Below are positions 51,988 through 60,290 of a stretch of 64,000 nt of DNA, one piece after another; position 1 is the stretch's first letter, and the number at the start of each line of letters is the position of its first letter. The position numbers and the translations under genes were made by a program. The stretch is taken from the NCBI RefSeq assembly GCF_003937945.1, contig NZ_RSEC01000062.1, positions 62,001 to 126,000 of the forward strand. Direction: 5' to 3'. The DNA comes from Amycolatopsis eburnea. GTDB taxonomy: Bacteria; Actinomycetota; Actinomycetes; Mycobacteriales; Pseudonocardiaceae. Under the pieces are notes generated by a model. That model was not told where the DNA came from. It did not search any database and saw only the letters and a list, made by a program, of their open reading frames with translations.

Positions 51988-52039
51988 CCGGTCCGGTGGA
52001 TGCTTCCCTCCACCTCACCCCCCTCATCCCCCGGACCGG
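51988..52039. repeat. Conserved-loop hairpin 4, overlapping the Lrp gene end
   Basis: CCGGTCCGGTGG pairs with CCCCCGGACCGG (two mismatches at the loop side) across a loop with CTTCCCTCCACCTCACCCCC. It covers the last codons and the stop of the leftward Lrp gene and could end transcription from both sides. Confidence 0.75.
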
Positions 52040-53076
52040 CCCCCGTCGCGGTCCCCGTGCCCCGGCACGGGGACCGCGGCCCAGAAGTCCAGCGGCACCC
52101 GTCCCGCTCCGCGACCCGACGCGTCGAGCAGGCGGCCCATCAGCTTCACGCTCCGCAGCGTCACCGCCCGCCCGGTGATCTCCAGCCACGGCAGCTTCGC
52201 CGCCAGCAGCGCCTCCACCGCGACCGTGTCGTGCTGGGAAGGCAGCCACAGCACCAGCATCAGGTTCGCCGCCCCGGTCAGCGCCGCGCACATGCGGACC
52301 TCCGGCAGCATCGCCAGCGACCGCGCCGTCGTCTCCAGCTTGTCCGGCGGGACGCGCAGCCACAGCGTCACCGTCACCGGCGCCGGGGAGGCCGAGCGGG
52401 CGATCTCGCACCGGACGCGGATCGCGCCGCGGCCCAGGAGGGTGTCCAGCCGGCGCCGGACCGTCGTCGCCCCGACGCCCAGCGAAGCCGCCAGTGAGGC
52501 CGCCGACGCGCGGGCGTCCGCGCCGAGGGCCAGGATCAGCGCCCGGTCCGCGTCGTCGAAGCGCAGGGGCGCGCGGTTCCTCGCGGGCTTCGCCGAAAGC
52601 GCCTCGCGCTGGCCCGGCGAGATCGCCCGGACGCGCCACCGGCTGCCTTCGGTGAACATGCGCGGGGACAGCACCGTCCGCGTCCGCACCACGCCGGGCA
52701 CCGCGGGCGTGTACGCGGCCAGCTCGCGCAACGTCGGCGTGACGACGTGGGCGAGCAGGTCGCACGGCCCGGCCAGGTACTCGACGGTGGCCACGCGCGG
52801 GTCGGCGGCCAGCGCGGACGCCACCGGGAGCGCCGCGCCGGGTTCGCAGTCGATCTCGACGAACGCCAGCGACAGCCGCGCGGTCAGCTCGCCGCCGACG
52901 TACGCGGTGAGCCACGCGTCGCCGCGGTCGACCAGCGCGTCCCAGCGGCGGGCGGCGGTCACCGCGCCCACGCCGAGCGCCTGGCCGAGCGTCGACCAGG
53001 ACGCCCGCGGCGCGGCCTGGAGCGCGTCGACCAGTTTGAGGTCCTGCTCGGCCAACATGGCGGATTCTTCGCTCAT
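52024..53076 (-). CDS. Double-domain AsnC/Lrp-family regulator
   Basis: A 350-residue protein with two tandem Lrp/AsnC-type units. The first HTH (about 8-55) has LVDALQAAPRASWSTLGQAL. The second HTH (about 180-230) has DRALILALGADARASAASLA, AASLGVGATTVRRRLDTLLG. Each is followed by a RAM-like sensor half. ATG at 53076 was taken; ATG at 53058 is possible. It is divergent from the M20-SSS-amidohydrolase operon, with 68 bp between, and so is its likely amino-acid or peptide-responsive regulator. Confidence 0.9.
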   Translation of the reverse strand: MSEESAMLAEQDLKLVDALQAAPRASWSTLGQALGVGAVTAARRWDALVDRGDAWLTAYVGGELTARLSLAFVEIDCEPGAALPVASALAADPRVATVEYLAGPCDLLAHVVTPTLRELAAYTPAVPGVVRTRTVLSPRMFTEGSRWRVRAISPGQREALSAKPARNRAPLRFDDADRALILALGADARASAASLAASLGVGATTVRRRLDTLLGRGAIRVRCEIARSASPAPVTVTLWLRVPPDKLETTARSLAMLPEVRMCAALTGAANLMLVLWLPSQHDTVAVEALLAAKLPWLEITGRAVTLRSVKLMGRLLDASGRGAGRVPLDFWAAVPVPGHGDRDGGRSGG

Positions 53077-53144
53077 CGGGCCCCGCATCGGTGGTTCCGG
53101 TGTTTTTCCCCGGCCATTGTGCTCGACACTTGCATGATCAGCGG

Positions 53145-54338
53145 ATGACCCTGCGCTCGGACGCCGCCGCCCTGCTCGACGATCTGGTCGCCCTCCGCCG
53201 CGACCTGCACCGCATCCCCGAGATCGGCCTCCACCTGCCCCGCACCCAGGACCGGGTGCTCGCGGCGCTGGACGGCCTGCCGCTGGAAGTGAGCCTCGGC
53301 AAGAACCTGTCGTCGATCACCGCCGTGCTCCGCGGCGGCAAGCCCGGCGGCACCGTGCTGCTGCGCGGCGACATGGACGCGCTGCCGGTCACCGAGGCCA
53401 GCGGCGAGGAGTTCAGCTCGACCGTCGACGGCGCGATGCACGCCTGCGGCCACGACCTGCACACCGCCGGCCTGGTCGGCGCGGCCCGGCTGCTCGCCGC
53501 CCGGAAGGACGACCTGCCCGGCGACGTCGTCTTCATGTTCCAGCCCGGCGAAGAAGGCTGGGACGGCGCCGGCCACATGATCGAGGAAGGCGTGCTGACC
53601 GCGTCCGGCAAGCACGTCGACGCCGCGTACGGCCTGCACGTCTCGGCCGCGAGCTACGCGAAGGGCCACTTCGTCGCCCGGCCGGGCACGCTGATGGCGG
53701 CCTCGGGCGCGCTCGCGGTCCGCGTGCTCGGCGAAGGCGGCCACGGCTCGTCCCCGCACGACGCCCGCGACCCGATCCCGGCCGCCTGCGAGATGGTGAC
53801 CGCGCTGCAGACCATGGTCACGCGCGCCTTCGACGTCTTCGACCCGGTGGTCGTCACGGTCGGCACGTTCCACGCCGGCACCCGGCGCAACATCATCCCG
53901 GACGACGCGAAGTTCGAAGCCACCCTGCGCTCGTTCTCGCCGGAAGTCGCGGCGCGGGTGGGGGAGCGCGCGGTCGGGGTGTGCCGGGGGATCGCCGCCG
54001 CGCACGGCCTCGACATCGAAGTCACCTACGAACCCGAGTACCCGGCGACGGTCAACGACAGCGCGGCCTACGACTTCGTCGCCGACACGATCCGCGACGT
54101 CTTCGGCGCGGAACGGTTCACCGAGATGGCCGATCCGATCACCGGTTCGGAGGACTTCTCCCGCGTGCTCGAACGGGTTCCCGGCGCGTACCTCTTCCTC
54201 GGCGCCTGCCCGACGGACCCGGAAACCGCGCCGGACAACCATTCGCCGCGCGCCCGCTTCGACGACAGCGTGCTCGGCGACGGCGCCGCGCTGCTGGCCG
54301 AGCTCGCCGTGCGCCGCCTCGGGCTCCTGGCCGGGTGA
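53145..54338 (+). CDS. M20-family amidohydrolase (hippurate hydrolase-like)
   Basis: A 397-residue zinc amidohydrolase. Metal-ligand motifs are HACGHDLHT (Cys101, His103, His106) and FQPGEEGWDG (catalytic Glu near 137). The dimerisation lid contains GGHGSSPHDARDPIPAAC, and the C-terminal ITGSEDFSRVL has the last His/Glu ligand region. Family members cleave N-acyl amino acids, hippurate or IAA conjugates. The ATG at 53145 has a weak site. Its stop overlaps the DUF3311 GTG. First gene of a catabolic operon. Confidence 0.92.
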   Translation: MTLRSDAAALLDDLVALRRDLHRIPEIGLHLPRTQDRVLAALDGLPLEVSLGKNLSSITAVLRGGKPGGTVLLRGDMDALPVTEASGEEFSSTVDGAMHACGHDLHTAGLVGAARLLAARKDDLPGDVVFMFQPGEEGWDGAGHMIEEGVLTASGKHVDAAYGLHVSAASYAKGHFVARPGTLMAASGALAVRVLGEGGHGSSPHDARDPIPAACEMVTALQTMVTRAFDVFDPVVVTVGTFHAGTRRNIIPDDAKFEATLRSFSPEVAARVGERAVGVCRGIAAAHGLDIEVTYEPEYPATVNDSAAYDFVADTIRDVFGAERFTEMADPITGSEDFSRVLERVPGAYLFLGACPTDPETAPDNHSPRARFDDSVLGDGAALLAELAVRRLGLLAG

Positions 54339-54541
54339 CCCGCGTGCGCAGCTACCACTGGCCGCCGCTGCTCCCGGTCGTCGCGCTGGTCCTGATGCCG
54401 TTCCTGCCGTTCGTCAACACCACCGGGCTGTGGCTCGGGCTGCCGCGGATGGTCGTGTGGGGCGCGTTCTGGTGCCTCATGTTCACCCCGGCGCTGCTGC
54501 TGTCGGAACGGCTGATGCGCGGACGGGAGGACGAAGGATGA
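54335..54541 (+). CDS. DUF3311 small membrane protein
   Basis: A 68-residue protein with two transmembrane helices, WPPLLPVVALVLMPFLPFVN and MVVWGAFWCLMFTPALLLSE, and a charged tail. DUF3311 proteins regularly precede SSS-family symporter genes and may be an accessory subunit. GTG at 54335 overlaps the M20 stop (GTGA), and the stop overlaps the symporter ATG (ATGA). Confidence 0.88.
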   Translation: MTRVRSYHWPPLLPVVALVLMPFLPFVNTTGLWLGLPRMVVWGAFWCLMFTPALLLSERLMRGREDEG

Positions 54542-55953
54542 TCCTCGCCTTCACCCTCGCCGGCATCGTGCTGATCGGCGTGCTCGGCTTCGTCGGGCGC
54601 CGCCGCCCGGCTGCGGACCTGGCGGAATGGACGGTCGGCGGCCGGAAGTTCGGCGCCGTGACGATGTGGTTCCTCCAGGCGGGGGAAGTGTTCACCACCT
54701 TCACCTTCCTCGGCATGGCGGGCCTCGCCTTCTCCGGCGGCGTCGCCGCGATGTACGCGCTGCCGTACGTGCCGATCGCCTACGTCGTGCTGTTCTTCCT
54801 CGCGAAACGCCTGTGGACGATGGGGAAGGACCGTGGCTACCTCACGCAGGGCGACTTCCTCGAGGACCGCTACGGCAGCCGGGCGCTCGGGACGCTGTCC
54901 GCGGTGCTCGGCGTCGTGTTCGTGCTGCCCTACCTGCAGCTGCAGATCACCGGGCTGGGCCTGATCGTCCGGCTGGTCACCGGCGACAGCGCGTCCGGGA
55001 CGCTGAGCATGGTCGCCGGCAGCGTGCTGGTGGTCGCGTTCGTGCTGTGGGCCGGGCTGCGCGGTGTCGCGGCGACGTCCTACTTCAAGGACGGCATCAT
55101 GCTGGTCGCGCTGGTGGTGCTGATCATCGCGGTGCCGACGCACTTCGCCGGCGGCATCGGAGGAGTGTTCCACAAGATCGAACAGCTGCACCCAGAGAAG
55201 CTGATCGTCCACAGTGGACCGAACGACCACGTCTGGTTCGTGACGAGCATGCTGGTCAGCGCGATCGGCGTCGGGCTGATGACGCTGCCGCACTCGTGGC
55301 CGGCGCTGATGTCCGCGCGCGACCCGAAGGTGCTGCGGCGCAACTACGCCTGGATGCCGGTCTACGAGCTGTGCCTGCTGCTGCCGATGGTCGTCGGGTT
55401 CGCCGCGATCCTCGTGGTGCCCAAGGGGAGTGACCCGAACGGCGTACTGCTGACGCTGTCGAAAGACGCACTGCCGACGTGGGTCACCGGCGTCATCGTG
55501 GTCGCCGCGACGGCCACCGCGATGGTGCCGGCGGCCGGGATCCTGATCGGCATCTCGTCGCTGGTGGCGCGCAACATAGTCCGCGTCTCGAGCGGCCGCA
55601 AGCAGTTCTGGATCAACCACGGCACGGTTGTGCTCGCGAGTACCCTTGCCCTCGTGCTCGGCATCTTCCGGCCGGACCTGCTGGCCAACCTCCTGTTGCT
55701 GACCTATTCGGGGTCGGTCCAGCTGGCCCCGGCGAACCTGCTGGGCTTCCTGAAGCGGGTGCCCGTCGGCAAGGGCCCGGTGTTCGCCGGGCTGATCGCG
55801 GGCGAGCTCGTCGTCATCTGGCTGACCTTTGTGGACAAGCACTTCGCCGGCACGGTCAACGTCGGCCTGATCGGGCTCGGCGTGAACGTCGTCGTGCTCG
55901 CGGCGGCCGCGGTGGTCGCGCCGCGCAAGACTGCTCTCGTGGAGGCGGCGTGA
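54538..55953 (+). CDS. Sodium:solute symporter (SSS family)
   Basis: A 471-residue transporter with about 13 hydrophobic helices. EWTVGGRKFGAVTMWFLQAGE is the first-loop signature of SSS transporters. Later segments are GDFLEDRYGSRALG, GLRGVAATSYFKDGIMLV and PAAGILIGISSLVARNIV. It probably takes up the N-acyl amino acid, peptide or organic acid that the flanking hydrolases cleave. Translationally coupled on both sides. Confidence 0.92.
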   Translation: MILAFTLAGIVLIGVLGFVGRRRPAADLAEWTVGGRKFGAVTMWFLQAGEVFTTFTFLGMAGLAFSGGVAAMYALPYVPIAYVVLFFLAKRLWTMGKDRGYLTQGDFLEDRYGSRALGTLSAVLGVVFVLPYLQLQITGLGLIVRLVTGDSASGTLSMVAGSVLVVAFVLWAGLRGVAATSYFKDGIMLVALVVLIIAVPTHFAGGIGGVFHKIEQLHPEKLIVHSGPNDHVWFVTSMLVSAIGVGLMTLPHSWPALMSARDPKVLRRNYAWMPVYELCLLLPMVVGFAAILVVPKGSDPNGVLLTLSKDALPTWVTGVIVVAATATAMVPAAGILIGISSLVARNIVRVSSGRKQFWINHGTVVLASTLALVLGIFRPDLLANLLLLTYSGSVQLAPANLLGFLKRVPVGKGPVFAGLIAGELVVIWLTFVDKHFAGTVNVGLIGLGVNVVVLAAAAVVAPRKTALVEAA

Positions 55954-57152
55954 CGCGCACGGTGTTCACCGGTGGTTCGGTCTTCGACGGCACGGGCGCC
56001 GAGCCGGCGGCGGCCGACGTCGTGGTCGAGCACGGCCGGATCGTCGACGTCGGCACCGGCCTCGACGGCGACGAGGGCGTCGACTGCGCGGGCGCGGTGC
56101 TGCTACCCGGGCTGTTCGACTGCCACGTGCACGTCACGGTGTCGGACATCGGGCTGCTCTCGCGCGTGCAGAAGCCGTTCTCCTACCAGTTCTACGAAGC
56201 CGCGCGGAACCTGTGGGCGACGCTGGGGCTCGGCATCACGACGGTCCGGGACGCCTCGGGCGCGGACCTCGGGATCAAGCAGGCGGTCGACGACGGGCTG
56301 ATCCCGGGCCCGCGGCTGCAGATCTCGGTCGGGCTGATCAGCCAGACCGGCGGCCACGGCGACAGCTGGCACCCGTCCGGGCTGTGCGTGCCGCTGCTGG
56401 TACCGCACCCGGGCCGCCCGGACGCCACGGTCGACGGCCCCGACGAGATGCGCCGGGTGGCGCGGACGCTGCTGCGCGCGGGCGCCGACGTCCTCAAGGT
56501 GTGCACGACCGGCGGCGTGCTTTCCCCGCGCGACGACCCGCGCCACTCGCAGTTCAGCCCGGAGGAACTGGACGTGCTGGTCGCCGAGGCGTCGATGCAG
56601 GGCCGCCCGGTGATGGCCCACGCCCAGGGCGCGGCGGGCATCAAGAACGCGGTCCGCGCCGGCGTCCGGTCCATCGAGCACGGCATCTACCTCGACGACG
56701 AGGCGATCGAGCTGATGCTCGGCCACGGCACCTGGCTGGTGCCGACCCTGATCGCCCCGGTCAACGTGGTCCGCGCGGCCGACGCGGGCGTCGACCTGCC
56801 CGCCGCGGTGGTGGCGAAGGCGCGCGAGGTGGTGGAGGTGCACCGCGACGCGGTCCGCCGCGCGTACGCGGCCGGGGTCCGGATCGCGATGGGCACCGAC
56901 AGCGGCGTGGGCCCGCACGGGACGAACCTCGAGGAACTGGCCCTGATGGCGGCGTGCGGCATGACCCCGGCGGACGTCCTGGAGGCGACGACGTCCTCGG
57001 CGGCCCGCCTGATGGGCCTGGACGGCGAGCTGGGCCGCCTGGAGCCGGGCCTGCGCGCGGACCTCGTGGTGGTGGCGGGCGACCCGTACGACTTCCCGGC
57101 GCTGGCGTCGAACATCCGGGAGGTCTGGAAGGACGGCGTCCGGGTGGTGTGA
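55950..57152 (+). CDS. Metal-dependent amidohydrolase (imidazolonepropionase/prolidase-like)
   Basis: A 400-residue amidohydrolase-superfamily protein. Metal ligands are His59 and His61 (FDCHVHV), a Lys in GADVLKVCTTGG that may be carboxylated, His residues in MAHAQG and IEHGIYL, and the Asp in GTDSG. The beta-sandwich wraps both ends (NVFTGG-like start and VWKDGRVV-like end). The family includes Xaa-Pro dipeptidases and aryldialkylphosphatases. GTG at 55950 overlaps the symporter stop. With the M20 enzyme it suggests stepwise breakdown of an imported N-substituted amino acid or dipeptide. Confidence 0.92.
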   Translation: MTRTVFTGGSVFDGTGAEPAAADVVVEHGRIVDVGTGLDGDEGVDCAGAVLLPGLFDCHVHVTVSDIGLLSRVQKPFSYQFYEAARNLWATLGLGITTVRDASGADLGIKQAVDDGLIPGPRLQISVGLISQTGGHGDSWHPSGLCVPLLVPHPGRPDATVDGPDEMRRVARTLLRAGADVLKVCTTGGVLSPRDDPRHSQFSPEELDVLVAEASMQGRPVMAHAQGAAGIKNAVRAGVRSIEHGIYLDDEAIELMLGHGTWLVPTLIAPVNVVRAADAGVDLPAAVVAKAREVVEVHRDAVRRAYAAGVRIAMGTDSGVGPHGTNLEELALMAACGMTPADVLEATTSSAARLMGLDGELGRLEPGLRADLVVVAGDPYDFPALASNIREVWKDGVRVV

Positions 57153-57153
57153 A

Positions 57154-57504
57154 CTACCGCGGGTCGAACCGCAGGGTGGTCGCGGCGGCTTCGGCGGTCA
57201 CCATGGCGTCGGTGGCGCCGCCGGGGTACTTGGCGCGGTAGGCCGCGTCGACCTCGGCGGTGGTCTCCGGCGCGGCCTCTTCGATCGTCACGTCGGCGGC
57301 CAGGCCGGGCACGCGGATCCGGGCCCGGCGCGACCGCAGCGCGGCCCCGAACCAGCCGGTGCCGCGCCGGTACCAGGTGCGCGCGTACGCGTGCCCGCCG
57401 GTGCAGACGACCCAGATCGGCGTCCACCGCGACGGGCCGCCCTCGACGGTGATTTCCAGTTCCCGGGCTTCAGCCAGGAGCCGCAGCTGCTCCGGTGACC
57501 ACAT
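57154..57504 (-). CDS. DUF2255 family protein
   Basis: A 116-residue protein of the DUF2255 type, with a short beta-barrel-like plan. Typical pieces are EITVEGGPSRWTPIWVV, HAYARTWYRRGTGWFGAAL and AYRAKYPG. These proteins resemble split-barrel deazaflavin/FMN-binding folds. It converges on the amidohydrolase with one base between the stops and follows the alpha/beta hydrolase on the same strand (6 bp). The function is unknown. Confidence 0.85.
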   Translation of the reverse strand: MWSPEQLRLLAEARELEITVEGGPSRWTPIWVVCTGGHAYARTWYRRGTGWFGAALRSRRARIRVPGLAADVTIEEAAPETTAEVDAAYRAKYPGGATDAMVTAEAAATTLRFDPR

Positions 57505-57510
57505 GGTCCG

Positions 57511-58308
57511 TCAGGCCTCCGGGCTGAGCAGGTCCCGCAGCGCGGCCGCGAACTTCGCCGGGTTCCGCTGCGGCGCCAGGTGCGCCCCGGGGACCTCGGT
57601 GAACGGCAAACCCAGCTCCAGCGCCAGGATCTTCGCCGGCTGGTAGTGGTACCGCCCGCGGCTGCCCTCGCCCGCCACCGGGAAGATTTCCGTGCTCGCC
57701 CGCCGCAGGGCGCGCAGGTCCGGCAGGTAGTCGAAGAACTCCGTCAGCTCGCGGTCGAACAGCCGGATCCAGTCGGCCTCGTGCGGCAGCCGCAGGTTCG
57801 GCAGGTCGGGCAGGGCCGCGCCCGCGATCGCGTCGGCGAAGCGCGTCACGGCGGTCATCAGCTCCCCGGACCGGGCCAGCCGGACCTGTTCGGCCGCCGC
57901 TTCGAGCCAGCCGCCCGCGTCCGGCATCAGGTGCACCGCCGGGGGTTCGTGCGCGACCAGGGCGCTCACCCGGTCGGCGTGGCGGGCGACCAGGTCGAGC
58001 CCGATCAGCGCGCCCGCGCTGGTGCCGAACACCAGCGCCGGGCCGTCGGTGGCGTGGTCGAGGACCGCCAGCGCGTCGTCGGCCTGCAGCGGCACCGGGA
58101 CCGGGCCGGTGGTGGTGTCGGTGCTACCGAAGTGTCCGCGCCGGTCGTAGGTGATCACGGTGTAGTCCGCGTAGAGCTGCTTCGCCAGCGCGCGGTAGGA
58201 GTCACCCGACCCGGTGCCACCCGGGATCAGCAGCAGCGCCGGGCCCTCGCCGCCGCGGCGGACGAGGAGCTCACCGTCCTGAACCGGGCAGCGGCTCTCC
58301 GAGATCAT
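57511..58308 (-). CDS. Alpha/beta hydrolase
   Basis: A 265-residue alpha/beta hydrolase. GGEGPALLLIPGGTGSGDSY holds the oxyanion loop. The nucleophile is in VFGTSAGALIGLDL (GTSAG), and the base is probably the His in VPGAHLAPQRNP. The acid lies around RASTEIFPVAGEG. The family covers esterases and haloperoxidase-like enzymes. ATG at 58308 was chosen; it is divergent from RidA with 43 bp between. It forms a unit with the DUF2255 gene. Confidence 0.88.
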   Translation of the reverse strand: MISESRCPVQDGELLVRRGGEGPALLLIPGGTGSGDSYRALAKQLYADYTVITYDRRGHFGSTDTTTGPVPVPLQADDALAVLDHATDGPALVFGTSAGALIGLDLVARHADRVSALVAHEPPAVHLMPDAGGWLEAAAEQVRLARSGELMTAVTRFADAIAGAALPDLPNLRLPHEADWIRLFDRELTEFFDYLPDLRALRRASTEIFPVAGEGSRGRYHYQPAKILALELGLPFTEVPGAHLAPQRNPAKFAAALRDLLSPEA

Positions 58309-58338
58309 GCTTCGAAGTGAAGCACAAGCGCCACAAGC

Positions 58339-58344
58339 TAATGT
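58339..58344 (+). promoter_or_regulatory. Candidate -10 element for leaderless RidA mRNA
   Basis: TAATGT fits TANNNT and ends 7 bases before the ATG at 58352, which lacks a Shine-Dalgarno sequence. It lies in the 43-bp divergent region. Confidence 0.45.
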
Positions 58345-58351
58345 GCGCGGC

Positions 58352-58738
58352 ATGACCGAACGTCGAGCGATCCTGAGCGGCTCCACCTTCGAGGACCGGA
58401 TCGGCTACGCCCGCGCGGTCGTCCACGGCGACCGCGTGTACGTCTCGGGCACCACGGGCTTCGACTACGCGGCGATGACGATCTCGGACGACGTGGTCGA
58501 GCAGGCGGCCCAGTGCGTCCGCAACATCGAAGCGGCACTGGCGGAGGCGGGCTGCACCCTCGCCGACGTGGTGCGGGTGCGCTACCTGCTGCCGTCCCGC
58601 GCGGACTTCGAGCCGTGCTGGCCGGTGCTGCGCAAGGCGTTCGCGGAGGTCCGCCCGGCCGCGACGATGCTGGAGTGCGGCCTGGCGGACCCGCGGATGA
58701 AGATCGAGATCGAGGTGGACGCCCACCTGCCGGGCTAG
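58352..58738 (+). CDS. RidA family protein
   Basis: A 128-residue RidA/YjgF-type enamine-imine deaminase fold. VYVSGTTGFDYAAMTISDDV, QAAQCVRNIEAALAEAGCTL and DVVRVRYLLPSRADFEPCWP are family pieces. The last block keeps the substrate-binding carboxylate region (RMKIEIEVDAHLPG). The canonical catalytic Arg of RidA is replaced in the RPAATMLECG segment, where Glu/Cys stand, so it may belong to an Rid branch other than RidA. The start fits a leaderless mRNA. Confidence 0.88.
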   Translation: MTERRAILSGSTFEDRIGYARAVVHGDRVYVSGTTGFDYAAMTISDDVVEQAAQCVRNIEAALAEAGCTLADVVRVRYLLPSRADFEPCWPVLRKAFAEVRPAATMLECGLADPRMKIEIEVDAHLPG

Positions 58739-58775
58739 AGCCGCGCATCGCAAGTTGCCTTCCACGTTCGGGACG

Positions 58776-58862
58776 AGCGCCCCAATGTGGCGTTCGGTGC
58801 GTCCAACGCACCCAATGTGGCGTTCGGTGCGTCCAACGCAACCAACGCCACATTGGGGCGCA
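58776..58862. repeat. 87-bp intergenic repeat, copy 3
   Basis: Same design as copies 1 and 2: two direct CCCAATGTGG units and an inverted half unit inside GCGCCCC/GGGGCGC arms. It lies between the convergent ends of ridA and fadA5. In this copy the two 30-bp units are identical over 27 of 30 bases, the clearest of the three. Confidence 0.85.
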
Positions 58863-58900
58863 TCGGTGGGCCGCTGTCAACGAACCTCGGACGCACGACA

Positions 58901-60058
58901 CTAGATCCGCTCGATGATGGTCGCCGTCGCGAGGGCGCCGCCGGCGCACATCGTCACCAGGGCCGTCGAGGCGTCCCGGCGCTCCAGCTCGTGCAGTGCC
59001 GTCGTCAGCAGCCGCGCGCCCGTGCTGCCCACCGGGTGACCGAGGGCGATCGCGCCGCCGTTCACGTTGACCCGCGCCGGATCCGGGCCGACGACCTGCT
59101 GCCACGACAGCGCGACCGACGCGAAGGCCTCGTTCACCTCGAACAGGTCCAGGTCACCCACCGTCATGCCGGTCCGTGACAGCACCCGTTCGGTCGCGCG
59201 GATGGGGCCGTCCAGGTGGTAGTACGGCTCCGCGCCGACCAGGGCCTGCGCGAGGATCCGGGCCCGGGGACGCAGGCCCAGCGCCGCCGCCCGGTCGGAA
59301 TCGACCAGCAGCAGCGCCGCCGCGCCGTCGGAGATCTGGGAGGACGTGCCCGCCGTGTGGATGCCGTCCTCGACCACCGGCTTCAGCCGAGCCAGACCCT
59401 CGGCCGTCGTCTCGCGGAGGCCCTGGTCGCGGCCGACCAGCCGGGTCTCGCCGGTGGGGGTTCCCTCGGGGGAGAGCACCGGCGCCTTCACCGGGACGAC
59501 CTCGCGGTCGAAGTGCCCGGCTTCCCACGCGGCCGCCGCCTTCTGCTGGGAGGCCGCGCCGAACGCGTCGACGTCGTCCCGGGTCAGCCCGCGCCGGACC
59601 GCGATGCGCTCGGCCGCGCCGTACTGGTTGGGCAGGTCGATCGTCCACGACGACGGCCGCGGGGACGCCCCCGCGCGGTTGGTGCCCAGGGGGACGCGGC
59701 TCATCGCCTCGACGCCGCACGCGATGCCGACCTCGATGGCGCCGGTCGCGATCAGGCCGGCGATCAGGTGGGTGGCCTGCTGCGCCGAGCCGCACTGGGC
59801 GTCGATCGTCGTCGCGCCCGCCGTCTCGGGCAGGCCCGCGTGCAGCCAAGCCGTGCGCGTGACGTTGTTCGACTGCTCGCCCGCCTGCGTGACGCAGCCG
59901 CCGATCAGCTGCTCGACCAGTGCCGGGTCGATCCCGGCCCGGTCGGTCAGTGCGAGCTGCGCGGCGCCGAGCAGCTCGGCCGCGTGCAGGCCGGCCAGCA
60001 GCCCGCCCCGCTTGCCGATGGGGGTTCGCACGGCTTCGGCGATGACCGGCACGCCCAT
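58901..60058 (-). CDS. fadA5: Steroid side-chain thiolase FadA5
   Basis: A 385-residue thiolase that removes acetyl-CoA or propionyl-CoA from the sterol side chain. The nucleophile is Cys89 (DAQCGSAQQATHLIAGL). The general bases are His341 (NVNGGAIALGHPVG) and Cys371 (TMCAGGALAT). The stretches EQSNNVTRTAWLHAGLPE and LVGAEPYYHLDGP follow my recollection of mycobacterial FadA5. The ATG at 60058 was chosen by alignment. It is divergent from cyp125, with KstR boxes between. It converges on RidA with the 87-bp repeat behind it. Confidence 0.95.
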   Translation of the reverse strand: MGVPVIAEAVRTPIGKRGGLLAGLHAAELLGAAQLALTDRAGIDPALVEQLIGGCVTQAGEQSNNVTRTAWLHAGLPETAGATTIDAQCGSAQQATHLIAGLIATGAIEVGIACGVEAMSRVPLGTNRAGASPRPSSWTIDLPNQYGAAERIAVRRGLTRDDVDAFGAASQQKAAAAWEAGHFDREVVPVKAPVLSPEGTPTGETRLVGRDQGLRETTAEGLARLKPVVEDGIHTAGTSSQISDGAAALLLVDSDRAAALGLRPRARILAQALVGAEPYYHLDGPIRATERVLSRTGMTVGDLDLFEVNEAFASVALSWQQVVGPDPARVNVNGGAIALGHPVGSTGARLLTTALHELERRDASTALVTMCAGGALATATIIERI

Positions 60059-60101
60059 GTCGTCCCTTTCGTCGGGAAACACTGTTCACTGATCCAAAAA
60101 C

Positions 60102-60115
60102 TAGAACAAGTTATC
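60102..60115. promoter_or_regulatory. KstR-like box (fadA5 side)
   Basis: TAGAACAAGTTATC keeps TnnAACnnGTT but has C at the last position. It lies 44 bp before fadA5. Confidence 0.5.
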
Positions 60116-60255
60116 GTTTCTGGCAAGCCGTCGCAGGATCGACGTCATCTTGATCTTGCTGAGGTGAGCGTGCGCTCACCTGCCCTCATCGGTCAAGTAA
60201 ACGGGTTTCACTCAACGGTCTTCCGTTGGTTAACACCGTATGCTTCAATCCAACT

Positions 60256-60269
60256 TAGAACGTGTTCCA
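60256..60269. promoter_or_regulatory. KstR box (cyp125)
   Basis: TAGAACGTGTTCCA fits TnnAACnnGTTnnA fully and lies 21 bp before the cyp125 GTG. The region 60119-60255 between the two boxes is moderately AT-rich, and no other motif stands out. Confidence 0.82.
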
Positions 60270-60290
60270 AGCCGAACCGTGGGAGGCAAC

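Noticed and set aside
51636..52178. Plus-strand frames across the 51.4-52.0 kb repeat tract
   Set aside because: The tandem repeats shift frame between units (73 then 72 bp), the peptides are Pro/Arg/Ser-rich, and the frames run antisense into the Lrp gene.
60076..60090. AACACTGTT near fadA5 as another KstR box
   Set aside because: The half sites are separated by three bases instead of two, so it does not fit the AACnnGTT spacing.
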